A DNA stretch of 45,354 bases from a virus. This document shows, in pieces, positions 1-9,517 of this stretch (its first letter is position 1; every line of letters begins with the position of its first letter). Position numbers and translations under genes: made by a program. The notes beneath the pieces are model-generated. The model made no database searches, had not been told where the DNA came from, and saw nothing but the letters and a program-made list of their open reading frames with translations. Location: positions 1 to 45,354 of the IMG/VR virus record IMGVR_UViG_3300050024_000038. One strand, written 5' to 3'.

Positions 1-759
1 CGTCATTGTGGTCATACATTCGGTGGTGTTGATGTTGCAGTAACTCAGCAAGCTATTGAATTGAAATCTGACCAGTATGGTGATGCAGCATTGAAATCAA
101 TTGATGCTGGTATCAAATTGGAAGTAACTGCAAATTTAACGGAAGCAACATTTGATAACTTAAAAATGTTGTTCTGTTCTGCCACTGATGTTAATTCAGG
201 TGATGCCGATGAATATCTTACTTTTGGTAAGCCTATTGGTGGTGAAATTGTTACTGGTGAGCTTGTTCTTGAGCCTACTGATGGTAGTTCAATGTTTCGT
301 GTTTATCGTGCTGCTGCTAATGTTGGCAATGCGATTAGTATCATGTTTGATGCAACGAAGCAGAGAGTATTTGCCTGTAAGTTCATTGGATTAATTGATA
401 ATACTCGCCAGAATGGAGATCAACTTTTCCGTATTGGTGGCGTTTACGCTCTTAATTCTTCTCTTACGCTTGAAGCAATTACTCCTTCACATGGCACCAA
501 GAATGGTGGAACTTCTGTAACAGTCAATTTTGATCCTGCATGGTGTATTGATCTTACCTCATTGACTATTACTGGAATTACTGCAAAATTTGGTGCTGCT
601 GGCACTCCTGTTGTTGCAAGTTCGGTAACTGCTAAGTCTGCAACATTTACAACTCCTGCACATGCTGTTGGTGCTGTTGATGTTATTATTTCTGCTGTTG
701 ATGGGGATGATACTTATTCCCTTACATTAACAAGTGGATTTACATTTGATGCATCCTAA
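1..759 (+). CDS. Major tail tube protein with C-terminal Ig-like (IPT/TIG) domain, 5' end cut by window
   Basis: Frame 1 is open from the first base, so the gene begins upstream of the window; 252 codons are visible before the stop at 757-759. The TTG at 61 is an internal codon, not a start. The visible N-terminal part (GGVDVAVTQQ, then a conserved DQYGDA stretch) resembles siphovirus tail tube subunits, which polymerise into the hollow tail. From about base 475 the protein changes to a separate beta domain of IPT/TIG type (ITPSHGTKNGGTSVTV), a common decoration on the surface of phage tail tubes. Position fits: it lies just upstream of the tail chaperones and tape measure, as gene V does in lambda. 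Tube identity is from pattern and gene order; the Ig-like domain is clear. Confidence 0.85.
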   Translation, partial: RHCGHTFGGVDVAVTQQAIELKSDQYGDAALKSIDAGIKLEVTANLTEATFDNLKMLFCSATDVNSGDADEYLTFGKPIGGEIVTGELVLEPTDGSSMFRVYRAAANVGNAISIMFDATKQRVFACKFIGLIDNTRQNGDQLFRIGGVYALNSSLTLEAITPSHGTKNGGTSVTVNFDPAWCIDLTSLTITGITAKFGAAGTPVVASSVTAKSATFTTPAHAVGAVDVIISAVDGDDTYSLTLTSGFTFDAS

Positions 760-771
760 GTGAATAAAGGA

Positions 772-794
772 GTGGGGGGATTTATTCCCCCCAC
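772..794 (+). terminator. Hairpin after the tail tube gene
   Basis: GTGGGGGG (772-779) pairs perfectly with CCCCCCAC (787-794) across a 7-base loop. It sits 13 bases after the stop of the tail tube gene and before the tail chaperone gene. There is no clean T-tract after it, so it may be a partial terminator or an mRNA 3'-end stabiliser. Either would let the tube protein, needed in many copies, be made in excess over the genes downstream. Confidence 0.7.
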
Positions 795-843
795 AACATA
801 AATGCTACTTTTGCTATTAATACAAACCTTATGGAGATTAACA

Positions 844-1302
844 ATGGCTGAATTCGATCCGACTAAAACACTTGATTTTTCTGATTTGGGACAACCTACA
901 AAGTTTAAGTTTAATGGTAAAGAATTTGAAATTCCATCAATTTCTACTAAGAAAGCAAAAGAATTGATGGCAATGGGACGAAAAGCTTCAAATGATTATC
1001 GAGAAGTATTAGAAAAGCGTAAGAAACTGGAAACAATGCAGAAAGCTCAAGAAGAGGGGGAAGAAATAGATCAAGAGATATATAATACTCTTGATGATGA
1101 AATTGCAGAAGCGAATTCTTCATTTGAAAATCAAATTGCATTCATTACGGCGGTAGTTCCTAATGTAAAACCGGAAGAGATTGAAGAATGGCCCGCTAAA
1201 ATGATTGGAAAAGTTATAAAACTCATTAATGATAAAATGAGTGGTGATGATATTCCTGAACCTGAAAAAAAAACTGATCAGACAAGTTCGAGAATACATT
1301 GA
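844..1302 (+). CDS. Tail assembly chaperone (lambda gpG-like), unshifted product
   Basis: A 152-residue acidic, mostly helical protein. The ATG at 844 follows GGAG with good spacing; an in-frame ATG at 802 would add a hydrophobic leader without a convincing ribosome site and is not preferred. The N-terminal pattern (KFKFNGKEFEIPSIST) resembles phage tail assembly chaperones, which coat the tape measure protein while the tube polymerises and are absent from the finished tail. It lies between the tail tube and tape measure genes and overlaps a second ORF in another frame, the arrangement of lambda G and T. Identity rests on gene order, the overlapping frame and overall character. Confidence 0.75.
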   Translation: MAEFDPTKTLDFSDLGQPTKFKFNGKEFEIPSISTKKAKELMAMGRKASNDYREVLEKRKKLETMQKAQEEGEEIDQEIYNTLDDEIAEANSSFENQIAFITAVVPNVKPEEIEEWPAKMIGKVIKLINDKMSGDDIPEPEKKTDQTSSRIH

Positions 1303-1618
1303 AATAATGCGTATTTCTAATGGGGGAATAAGTATTGAATATTTAGAAAGTATTCCTATAGACAAATATCTAATTCTGAGAAAAGCGGCGGAAATTGAAG
1401 AAATAGCTCACAGAAGAGTGGTTATTTCTGATCTTAATGCCGCTTTTTCTGGTAATAAAGAAGCAACTGATGCATTATTGAAAGCGTACCATGAATTAAC
1501 TGAAGGTGAAGAGATGTTACGGAATGATAAATCAGATCATGATTGGGAAAAGAAACTTGGTAAATTTGCTAAAGGAACTATAACGAAACAAGTTCGTAAG
1601 ACTCCATTTGCTCGTTAA
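844..1618 (+). CDS. Tail assembly chaperone frameshift fusion (gpGT-like)
   Basis: A second ORF (1241-1618) overlaps the 3' end of the chaperone gene in the +1 frame, which equals -2. It opens just after a TGA at 1238 and has no good ribosome site: its first possible start is GTG 1241. It is best read as the T half of a GT fusion made by ribosomal frameshifting. The shift must happen between 1241 and 1302, and the A9 run at 1265-1273 lies inside that interval. A -2 slip gives join(844..1272,1271..1618), 258 residues; a +1 slip gives 257. The T part ends 11 bases before the tape measure start. The T half would bind the tape measure or tube protein, by analogy with lambda. Confidence 0.7.
1265..1273 (+). 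promoter_or_regulatory. A9 slippery site for +1/-2 frameshift
   Basis: Nine A residues read as (g)AA-AAA-AAA-A in the chaperone frame. Two lysine tRNAs on AAA-AAA (1267-1272) can move back two bases to 1265-1270 and keep full pairing, or the last can move forward one base to 1271-1273. Either move enters the T frame. A -1 slip would enter the third frame, not the T frame. Confidence 0.65.
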
Positions 1619-1629
1619 AGGAAATTGAA

Positions 1630-4600
1630 ATGGCCGATTCTACTGAGGGTAAATTATCAGAGGTTTTTGAAATAGCTCTTGATTTGACCAGTTTTGAAAC
1701 TGGAATTAAGACTATTTCTGTACGATTTGATTCTTTGTTAAATTCTGCAAAACAGATGACACAAAGAATGAATAGTACTTTTATGAGTATGAATGACTCC
1801 TTGAGTAAAGGTGGCAACTTTACTCAAATGGAATCTTCATTTAATAAATTATTGGAAGTTGTTAATAAGTTAGATTCTGCTGGATCGGCACATGCTAATT
1901 ATTTATCTAATTACATGAAATCTATTCAATCGGAAACTACTGCCAGCACTTCTAAATTGAAAGATTTCATTAAGCAAATGGAGTTTGTTTTAAAAGCTGG
2001 TGGAAAAGCTATTCATCCTGATTTAAAGATGCAATATACAGCAGATTTAACTAAAGCTAAAGATTTGTTAGGTCAAGTCAATGCAAAACAGAAAGAATTA
2101 AACCAAACAATGACTTTAGCTAAAAATATGGATATTTCTCAATCAATTAATAAAGCTAATGAAGCTTCTGTAAAATTGAGAGAAAATTTTACTGCAACAA
2201 TGAATAAAATGAAGGAGAACATTGGTAACATAAAGTTTTCTGGTCAATCTGACATGATTTCTGTTGGGGATGCTCAAAAGAGATTAAATCAAGCAAAGGC
2301 ACAGTATCAGGAATTAGAGAAAATTACAAAACAATTTACTTCCCAAATTACAAAACTTGAAACTGAAAGGGATAATGTTGCTCTTGCTAAGACAAAAGAA
2401 ACTGATGAACAACGATTGAAAATGCTTAATAATTATTTCAATCAGTTGCAATCAAAAATAAAGGAAATGAAAAATTTAGAATCTACAATGAACGCTTCAA
2501 CTCCCAAAGTTGATTTTGGCGGTCATCAGACTTCTATTTCTAATCAATCTCAACAATTGGTTTCACAATTTAATTCATCAGGTGTTTCCAATATTGAACA
2601 ACAATTGAAACAAATGCAAGAAGTTTATAATAAAGTTAGAATGGCATCCAAAGACACTTCACTTGCAAATTATACTGATTTGCAAAATATGAAAGAGCAA
2701 TTTCAATTATATGCTGGATCATATCGAGCAAATATTGAAAAAATAATACAGGCTCAAAGAGATTTAAGGGCTGCTGGAAGAGAAAGATTAATTGATCCTG
2801 CAACTTATGAACAAGAACGAGCTAAATTGGCAAAACTTTTGGCTGAATACGATAAATTCGGTCCAAAAATTCGTTCAATGGGAACAGAAGTAAATAGTAC
2901 TATTCGTTTAATGGGTAACGAAGTTGATAAGGGGTTATTTCAAAAATTTAATGAATCAATGAGACAAATAAGATGGCAAACTGCCACAATGATATATTTA
3001 GTAAGTCGTGGATTTCAGGGATTCAAAAGTTTAGTTGCTGAAAATTTGGATATGGTTTCGGATTTTAGAAGAAAAGCTCTTATATTAACTACTGAACTTG
3101 GAATGTATGCAATAACTGGTTTAAAAGATAATTGGGATGAATTTTTTGCTTATTCTATGCAAGCAATGGCAAAATTGCAAGCCGTTTCAACGGAATCATT
3201 AGCTTCTTTTGAAGATTTAAATAGAATTATGAAAGTTTTAGGACAGAGGGGAATTTTTCCTAAAAACGATGAAGATATGAAAGCAATTGGTACTATTGGA
3301 ACTGCTATTAAATCTTTGACAGAAGGTGCAACTGCTTCTGGTTTTAAAATGGAAAAAGAAATAAGAGATGTGTTAATGGTTTTGGAAAAACCTACTGACA
3401 GATTAATTAATATGTTTAAAATGGTAGGTATTAATTTAAAAGAAGGATTAAAGGATGTAAAACCTGAAGATTTTTTACAGAAAATGCAATCCTTACTTCA
3501 ACCATATGCTACTTTAAATGAAAAACTTTCTCAAGAATATGGAACACAAGTAAAACGACTTGGGGAAATGTGGGATTACATTAAAAGAATTGCACTTACT
3601 CCAATTGTAAAAGAAGTTGCAGAAGGATTGAAATCTTTTACTGATTCATTAGGAACTGTAGGAGGATTATTATCAGCAAAAGGTCAAGCATTATCGGATA
3701 TGATGCATAATATTTATGAAATGATAAAAGAAGTTATTGTTGGAACAATGGTAATGATTTCTTCCATTTTAGGTTATATATTTGGTATTGGTAATCAAAT
3801 TGCAGATGTTTTTAAGGGCATACAGGATGGTATGGGAGCAGGAGCAACAAAGGCACAAACTTTTAAACAGACTTGTGAAGCAATAGGAGTTGTCGCTAAG
3901 AAAATTGGAGATGCATTTAGAGAAACATCAAAATTAGTAAGTCAATTTTTTGATGCTGAAGCAGGACATGGTTTTGTTGAAACAATTGCTCCTGTTGTAA
4001 AAGATATTGCAAAAATAATGGCAGAAGCATTTATTATTGCTGTTAAAGATATACCAAAAAATATAATGTCAAAAGATTGGAAAGAAATTAAACAAAAAAC
4101 TCCTGAAGATAGAGAGAAAGATTGGGGACCAATAGGTTGGGGTATCAATCTTCATCAAAAGTTATTTGGAGAATCCCCAAGTACTTCTATGGAGAATCCC
4201 TATTCTGTTCCTAATCCAAGTGCTAATTACAAAATGCCTGAAATTAAACCCAAAATGGAAACAGAAGAGGCAGAAAAAGAAACTAAAAAATTTATAAGTG
4301 AAACTGAGGAATCCTTTGAAAAATTAGCTCAGAATATAAAAGATAAAACTTTTAATGCAATAGAAACTGCTGATTGGGAAAAAATAGATCAAAAACTTAA
4401 AGATATTCAAGCAAAATCTATGACAGGATATGAACAAATTGCAAAAAAGAAAGAAAATTCTTTAGAAGTAACTAAACAAGAAGATACTCTTTTGAATGAA
4501 GGATTAGCAAAGGTTAATAAATTTATTGCAGAATTAAAATCTAAAAATCAATTATCTGATGAAGATAATGCAAAATTAATGAGAGCAGAAGGAACTTGGG

Positions 4601-7600
4601 GTACTATTGTTGATATAATGAAACGAGTAGTTGATTATAAAAAAGCTATTAATGATGAATCTGATAAAGAAAATGCAAAACATTATGCAAATCAGATAGC
4701 TCAAGCAGCATCTTTGGAAAAATTAACATATAGTATGAAGGGAAAAGATTCTGATCCTGCATTAAAAGCACAAGAGCAGTATCGAAATAGATTGGTTGAA
4801 ATTGCTGCATTAGAAGCAAAAGCAGCAGAAGCAGCCGATACTCGTTGGAAAGCAGGAGAAAAAGAAAATCTTGAGTTATTAGCACAACAGGAATTAGTTC
4901 GTACAACTACTGCTGGTAAAATGCAACAAGGAATTAAAGCAGAAGAATTTAAACAAGAAATGATGGCAGATGTTTATGGTTTAATTGAAAAAGATGCTCA
5001 ACATTACGCTTTATTGCGTATGAAAACATATGCTGACATTTATTCTGGTAAATTAACTCCTGAAGAGGGAAAAGCGGAATATGCCCAAAATGCAGCAAGA
5101 GCACAAAGACAACGCCAATTAGATTTAGTTGAAGTTCAGAAACAATTAAATGCAACGATGAATGAAACTTATTCAGAGTATGCAAAATTATTGGGTATGT
5201 CTGGTAATTGGTATGATAAACAGAATTCTCAATTAATTTCATTGGGGGTTGAATGGTCAAATTATCAGGAGAAGATTGCACTTGCAAAAGAACAAATTAC
5301 TAAAATTTATGGTGCTAATACTCAAGAAGCACTTATGGCAACACAAGCTTTACAAAATCAATTGTTAATGGAACAAAAGATAGTAAATGAAAAATATATA
5401 GATATTATGAATCCATTTTGGGCATCTATGAAACAGATGACTCAACAATGGGAAGATCAAGTATCCGATGCATTTGCAAAAGTAATAATGGGTGCAAAAG
5501 ATGCAAAGAAGATATTCCAAGATTTATTTCATACGATGATGACAGATATTGTAAAATCGTATGTTAAAAATGTTCTTGTCGGTCCATTAATGGGTGGATT
5601 AAATAAAAGTAATGATAATGGACAAACTCAAGGAATTCTTGGAAATCTATTTGGTGGTGATAAAAAGAATGGTCCTGCTGGAATTAAAGATTTGTCCAGT
5701 GTAACAATGAGTCATCCATTACCTGTTGTTGTAACAAATCAAGCTGGTGGAATGGGGGGAAGTTCTGCAAGTAATAGTGCTATGCCTGTTTCATTAGTAG
5801 ATACGAAGGGAAATACACCAGCAAATAATATTATGCCTGTTTCATTAGTAGATACGAAGGGAAATGCATTAGTAACTTCTGCTGCTTCATTAAATTCGGC
5901 AAGTAATAGTGCAAATACTCTTAATGCTAATAATATGACTGCATTTGGTGCTGGTGGTAATTCTACTGGTATTAATGCTATGCAATCTACATTAAATCAA
6001 TTATCCACAAATCAATTAACTGCACAAAATTGTGGTGATGCTGTGGCATTAGCTGTTAATAGTGGATTAAAAGCTCAAGGGGGAACTACATTTTTACCAA
6101 GGGGAGGTTTGGGACCAAATCAATTAACTGAAATGGGAAATGCATATAATACTCCTGTTCTTGGAACAAATGGAAATCCAGTAACCCTTGATTCACTTCA
6201 AAAATCGGGAGCAGGAACAATAGTCAGGATGACAAGACAACCGGGGGATTATAATTATCAATATGGTAATTCCCATGCTGAAACAATTGCTACAAATCCT
6301 TCAACTGGCGATCTTGGGGTTGCTTCTTATACAGCAGGAAAAGGTTTAAGATGGAAAGACCTTAATGAACAGTATGTTTCTCAATTGCCAAAACAAACAA
6401 CGGCTGTTAATCCTTTTAATACCTCTATAGGTGCTCCAAGTGCTGTGGATAAACAAGCATATTATAATAAACTTTATGGATTTAATGCAGATGGTTCAAT
6501 GAAGCAGCAACCCAATGTTCAAGTAGCAGGAGAAAGTGTTATACTAAAAAATGGAAAAGCTATACCGGAATCTTCTACTGGTACAGGTTCAGGTTATCCC
6601 GGCACTGGAACAATGTTTCCTACAGCTAGTCAATTTGATCCATATAAAACTTCTACTGGTGAACAGAATTTAATGGATTTGGGAAAAACTGATATTACAA
6701 AAACAAGTGGGGGAAGTCCTAATTTACTTGATTTAGGTAAAAATGATATGGGGGATACTCATGCATTAGCAATGTTGGGGATGCAAAATTATAGTGCTAA
6801 TACTGCTTTTTCACCAAATACAAATGCTTTAATTCCTTCTCCTATTGCAACACCAACTCCAAATACAACTGCAATAACTGGTTTAAGTGGACCGGGTGCA
6901 GGAGCAAATGCATTAGGAAATATGGGTGGTGCAACTCCTGTATTTGTTACAAATATGCCTTCAGGTGGATTTGGTGGTGGAACAGGATTTGGTGGTGGTG
7001 GAACAGGACCGGCGGGGAATTTGACAAATCTTGGACCCAATTCAACTGGTCCCGATGCAGCACAACAATATTGGAATAAGTATTATGGATTAAATGCAGA
7101 TGGTTCTACTCCAAATTCTTGTGGAACTGGTTCTGGTGGAAGTGGTTTATTTTCTGGAATTGGAAATGTATTTAGTTCAATTGGGAGTGGAATTAGTAAA
7201 GGTTGGAATTGGCTAACTGGAAGTGGAAGTTCTGGTTCCAATGGAGGTTTATTTGGAGGTTTATTTGGTTCTGGTGGGGGTAGTCAAGGAAGTTTATGGA
7301 ATGCAAATCAAGGACCGTGGAAAATAGGTGATCCTTGGTTAGATTCAAGTCAAGCTAATAGTGCAAATATAATGCAGTATAATAGTAATTATTGGGGCAA
7401 TAATAAAGGATTGAATGGTGGTCAAGATTTAAGTAATTTTTGGAGTAATCCATTTGAAAATATGTTTTCTTCTGGTGGTGGTGGATTTGATAGTGGTGGT
7501 TATGGTTTTGCAGAAGGTGGAACAATTGATGAACCTGTTATTGGACAAGGATTAAATAGTAAAAGGAAATATACATTTGGTGAAAAGGGAAAAGAACTTG

Positions 7601-7803
7601 TAACTCCCCATTCTAAATTGAATGAATTGGGTGGGGGAGATCATTCACAAACACATGTTCATTTTCAAGTTCATATGAATGCAATTGATACCCAAACCGG
7701 GGCAGAATTTTTAATGAAGCATATGCCTATTTTGGAAGGACAGATTCATAAGGCAATTACAAATAATCGTCAAGTTAGAAATGCTATTAAAGGAGTAAAA
7801 TAA
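1630..7803 (+). CDS. Tape measure protein
   Basis: A protein of 2057 residues, by far the longest in the window. It starts at an ATG behind AAGGAAATTGAA. The N-terminal third is long coiled coil rich in Lys, Glu, Gln and Asn; a hydrophobic stretch lies at about 698-725; another helical section covers about 900-1280. The last 700 residues are low-complexity Gly/Asn/Ser sequence, closing with a FGEKGKELVTP motif typical of tape measure ends. Such proteins set tail length and are injected with the DNA. At roughly 1.5 A per residue the helical model gives a tail of up to about 300 nm. Within the Gly-rich part a more ordered section around Cys1468 and His1549 looks like a papain-like fold (see findings). 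Internal repeats include MPVSLVDTKGN twice and a FNADGS/LNADGS unit twice. Confidence 0.95.
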   Translation: MADSTEGKLSEVFEIALDLTSFETGIKTISVRFDSLLNSAKQMTQRMNSTFMSMNDSLSKGGNFTQMESSFNKLLEVVNKLDSAGSAHANYLSNYMKSIQSETTASTSKLKDFIKQMEFVLKAGGKAIHPDLKMQYTADLTKAKDLLGQVNAKQKELNQTMTLAKNMDISQSINKANEASVKLRENFTATMNKMKENIGNIKFSGQSDMISVGDAQKRLNQAKAQYQELEKITKQFTSQITKLETERDNVALAKTKETDEQRLKMLNNYFNQLQSKIKEMKNLESTMNASTPKVDFGGHQTSISNQSQQLVSQFNSSGVSNIEQQLKQMQEVYNKVRMASKDTSLANYTDLQNMKEQFQLYAGSYRANIEKIIQAQRDLRAAGRERLIDPATYEQERAKLAKLLAEYDKFGPKIRSMGTEVNSTIRLMGNEVDKGLFQKFNESMRQIRWQTATMIYLVSRGFQGFKSLVAENLDMVSDFRRKALILTTELGMYAITGLKDNWDEFFAYSMQAMAKLQAVSTESLASFEDLNRIMKVLGQRGIFPKNDEDMKAIGTIGTAIKSLTEGATASGFKMEKEIRDVLMVLEKPTDRLINMFKMVGINLKEGLKDVKPEDFLQKMQSLLQPYATLNEKLSQEYGTQVKRLGEMWDYIKRIALTPIVKEVAEGLKSFTDSLGTVGGLLSAKGQALSDMMHNIYEMIKEVIVGTMVMISSILGYIFGIGNQIADVFKGIQDGMGAGATKAQTFKQTCEAIGVVAKKIGDAFRETSKLVSQFFDAEAGHGFVETIAPVVKDIAKIMAEAFIIAVKDIPKNIMSKDWKEIKQKTPEDREKDWGPIGWGINLHQKLFGESPSTSMENPYSVPNPSANYKMPEIKPKMETEEAEKETKKFISETEESFEKLAQNIKDKTFNAIETADWEKIDQKLKDIQAKSMTGYEQIAKKKENSLEVTKQEDTLLNEGLAKVNKFIAELKSKNQLSDEDNAKLMRAEGTWGTIVDIMKRVVDYKKAINDESDKENAKHYANQIAQAASLEKLTYSMKGKDSDPALKAQEQYRNRLVEIAALEAKAAEAADTRWKAGEKENLELLAQQELVRTTTAGKMQQGIKAEEFKQEMMADVYGLIEKDAQHYALLRMKTYADIYSGKLTPEEGKAEYAQNAARAQRQRQLDLVEVQKQLNATMNETYSEYAKLLGMSGNWYDKQNSQLISLGVEWSNYQEKIALAKEQITKIYGANTQEALMATQALQNQLLMEQKIVNEKYIDIMNPFWASMKQMTQQWEDQVSDAFAKVIMGAKDAKKIFQDLFHTMMTDIVKSYVKNVLVGPLMGGLNKSNDNGQTQGILGNLFGGDKKNGPAGIKDLSSVTMSHPLPVVVTNQAGGMGGSSASNSAMPVSLVDTKGNTPANNIMPVSLVDTKGNALVTSAASLNSASNSANTLNANNMTAFGAGGNSTGINAMQSTLNQLSTNQLTAQNCGDAVALAVNSGLKAQGGTTFLPRGGLGPNQLTEMGNAYNTPVLGTNGNPVTLDSLQKSGAGTIVRMTRQPGDYNYQYGNSHAETIATNPSTGDLGVASYTAGKGLRWKDLNEQYVSQLPKQTTAVNPFNTSIGAPSAVDKQAYYNKLYGFNADGSMKQQPNVQVAGESVILKNGKAIPESSTGTGSGYPGTGTMFPTASQFDPYKTSTGEQNLMDLGKTDITKTSGGSPNLLDLGKNDMGDTHALAMLGMQNYSANTAFSPNTNALIPSPIATPTPNTTAITGLSGPGAGANALGNMGGATPVFVTNMPSGGFGGGTGFGGGGTGPAGNLTNLGPNSTGPDAAQQYWNKYYGLNADGSTPNSCGTGSGGSGLFSGIGNVFSSIGSGISKGWNWLTGSGSSGSNGGLFGGLFGSGGGSQGSLWNANQGPWKIGDPWLDSSQANSANIMQYNSNYWGNNKGLNGGQDLSNFWSNPFENMFSSGGGGFDSGGYGFAEGGTIDEPVIGQGLNSKRKYTFGEKGKELVTPHSKLNELGGGDHSQTHVHFQVHMNAIDTQTGAEFLMKHMPILEGQIHKAITNNRQVRNAIKGVK
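5781..5865 (+). repeat. 34-bp direct repeat inside the tape measure gene
   Basis: Bases 5781-5814 and 5832-5865 are identical over 34 bp, offset by 51 bp (17 codons), and encode MPVSLVDTKGN twice. The in-frame spacing and identical third positions suggest a recent duplication, possibly by slippage, in the Gly-rich segment. Confidence 0.85.
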
Positions 7804-7804
7804 A

Positions 7805-8173
7805 ATGGCTGCTTCCGATTTTAATTGGTGGCCTCAAAGGGTTGAAGTAACTGCACCAAAATGGAATACCGTTGCAACTGAAATGGACGGTATGAAAAAG
7901 AAGGTTCGGTTGAAATCAACAAGACCATTAAGAACTTGGACTTTATATTTTAGAGTTCAAGACAATGATCAACAAAAGGCATTCTTAGCTCATTGGAATG
8001 CACAAATTGCGGATATGATACCCTTTAATTGGTATTCAATTCCTGATCATATTTTAGAAACTGATACTGCACCGTATTATGTTAGATATGCTACAAATAC
8101 GGCATTTAAGGAAACTCCAACTTTATTTGGAGTTTGGGAAATAGAAATAACTTTTGAGGAAGTTATTTGCTAA
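7805..8173 (+). CDS. Minor tail protein, lambda gpM-like position
   Basis: A protein of 122 residues whose ATG lies 1 base after the tape measure stop, behind GGAGTAAAATAA. It is rich in aromatic residues and beta-strand pattern (WTLYFRVQ, FGVWEIEITFEE). In lambda, gpM (about 109 residues) follows the tape measure and precedes gpL in the tail-tip complex; the size and place here match. A DUF2460-type distal tail protein, as in gene transfer agents, is an alternative. The assignment rests mainly on gene order and size. Confidence 0.6.
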   Translation: MAASDFNWWPQRVEVTAPKWNTVATEMDGMKKKVRLKSTRPLRTWTLYFRVQDNDQQKAFLAHWNAQIADMIPFNWYSIPDHILETDTAPYYVRYATNTAFKETPTLFGVWEIEITFEEVIC

Positions 8174-8189
8174 TAAGGAGTAATTAGAA

Positions 8190-9038
8190 ATGCCACTTAC
8201 AATACCTTCAGGATTACAACCTTGTTTTTATCAACTTTATTCAGAACCACTTCAGATTTATGAACTGTATTTGGATACTCCTTATTTAGTTCCAAGTCAT
8301 TATTTTGTTTGCAATATTGAACCAATTACTTTTGGTGGACATGTTTATACACCATTGGCTATTAAACGAAATCCAATTAAATCTGAAGATGGAACGGTAT
8401 TAAATGAAGTTGAAATTGGATTAGATAATGTTGATTTAGAATTTTCAACATTGGTGGCATCTGGAGCATTTAATTTAAGACGTTGTGTTATTAAATTAGT
8501 TTTTGCAAATGCTTTGGATAGTCAAGGATTGAATTACGTTACCATTTTGGATGGTCAATTAGATGAACCAAAAGGAGATAATCGTTGGGCAACAATGATG
8601 ATTAAACCTTTTCCATGTTTTTCCAGAGATTACCCAAGACGGTTATTTCAAGTGCAATGTAATTATACATTTGGAGATTCTGATTGTACAATGAATGCCT
8701 CCAATTTTGCATTTACTTATACTGTTGATGATACCGGAGCAGTAGATGCTTCAACTTGTTCTATTATTAATTTTGACGATGATACAAACGATGACGATTA
8801 TTTTGTACCGGGGTATGTTTTATTTCTTTCTGGTGCATTGGAAAATATTGTTCGTCCAATTGTTAATAGCACCAGTACAACTGTTAGTATGAGAGTATCA
8901 TTTCCATTTGCTCCTTCTCAGGGGGATACTTTTAAAATTGTTAGACTTTGTGCTAAAACTCCTTCAAGTTGTCAGGCTTTTGGAAATTATTTAAATTTTG
9001 GAGGATTTCCTCAAGTTCCGAAGCAACCAATCATATAG
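8190..9038 (+). CDS. Tail tip protein, gpL-like with four conserved cysteines
   Basis: A protein of 282 residues with an ATG behind AAGGAGTAATTAGAA. The C-terminal half carries Cys157 and Cys166 (C-x8-C, around NYTFGDSD), then Cys254 and Cys261, followed by FGNYLNFGGFP. Lambda gpL has the same layout (C-x8-C, then cysteines, then a GNFGGF motif) and binds an iron-sulfur cluster. Gene transfer agent hub proteins of the DUF2163 type are related. It would sit in the tail tip between the distal ring and the central fibre. The match of cysteine spacing and the C-terminal motif makes this one of the firmer tail-tip calls; actual Fe-S binding is inferred from the family. Confidence 0.8.
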   Translation: MPLTIPSGLQPCFYQLYSEPLQIYELYLDTPYLVPSHYFVCNIEPITFGGHVYTPLAIKRNPIKSEDGTVLNEVEIGLDNVDLEFSTLVASGAFNLRRCVIKLVFANALDSQGLNYVTILDGQLDEPKGDNRWATMMIKPFPCFSRDYPRRLFQVQCNYTFGDSDCTMNASNFAFTYTVDDTGAVDASTCSIINFDDDTNDDDYFVPGYVLFLSGALENIVRPIVNSTSTTVSMRVSFPFAPSQGDTFKIVRLCAKTPSSCQAFGNYLNFGGFPQVPKQPII

Positions 9039-9045
9039 GTGAATC

Positions 9046-9516
9046 ATGGATGAAATAATGTCTGCTGAAAAAGAACAGGAAGCTAGGGATTTAATTATTG
9101 CTGAAGCACATAAATTATATAAAACTCCTTTTAGACACAGAGGTAGAACAAGAAAAGGAGTTGATTGTGCTGGATTTATTTATTTAGCATATCACAGGGC
9201 GGGAATTGAAGTTCCAAGTAGTGATGGAAAAATGTATGAACCAAATTGGTTTTGGTTTATTAAAGAAGGGGATGAACGCTATTTGGATACAATGTTAAAA
9301 TATTTTAGATACATTGAATTCCCGGAACAACCTAAAATTGGAGATTTAGCAACTTTTAAAAGATATGGAAATATTGTTACCCATGCTGGAATAATTGACA
9401 AAAATGGACAATTCATACATGCTGAATCTGGAAGATATGTTACTTTTACTGAATTAGAACATAGATATTATAAATCTCGATTTCATCGTTTTTTAAGATA
9501 TAGGGGATTTAAATAA
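9046..9516 (+). CDS. NlpC/P60 family cysteine peptidase of the tail tip
   Basis: A protein of 156 residues. The start at 9046 follows AGGTGA, which overlaps the previous stop; the in-frame ATG at 9058 lacks a ribosome site. The NlpC/P60 catalytic residues are visible: Cys41 in VDCAGF, His113 in THAGII and His125 in FIHAES. These enzymes cleave gamma-D-glutamyl bonds in peptidoglycan peptides. In lambda (gpK) and gene transfer agents the homologue lies just before the hub/fibre gene and is thought to help the tail tip pass the cell wall or to assist tip assembly. A lambda gpK-like N-terminal JAB domain is absent, as in gene transfer agents. Confidence 0.92.
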   Translation: MDEIMSAEKEQEARDLIIAEAHKLYKTPFRHRGRTRKGVDCAGFIYLAYHRAGIEVPSSDGKMYEPNWFWFIKEGDERYLDTMLKYFRYIEFPEQPKIGDLATFKRYGNIVTHAGIIDKNGQFIHAESGRYVTFTELEHRYYKSRFHRFLRYRGFK

Positions 9517-9517
9517 A

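Noticed and set aside
802-843. Upstream ATG extension of the tail chaperone
   Set aside because: It encodes a run of Leu with no ribosome site, while ATG 844 has GGAG at the right distance.
1241-1618. Second chaperone ORF as an independent gene
   Set aside because: Its only upstream start is GTG 1241 without a good ribosome site and it overlaps the G gene at a homopolymer, so a frameshift product is more likely.
6789-7040. Pro/Gly-rich reverse-strand ORF
   Set aside because: It is the complement of the Gly-rich tape measure repeats, with no ribosome site or domain.
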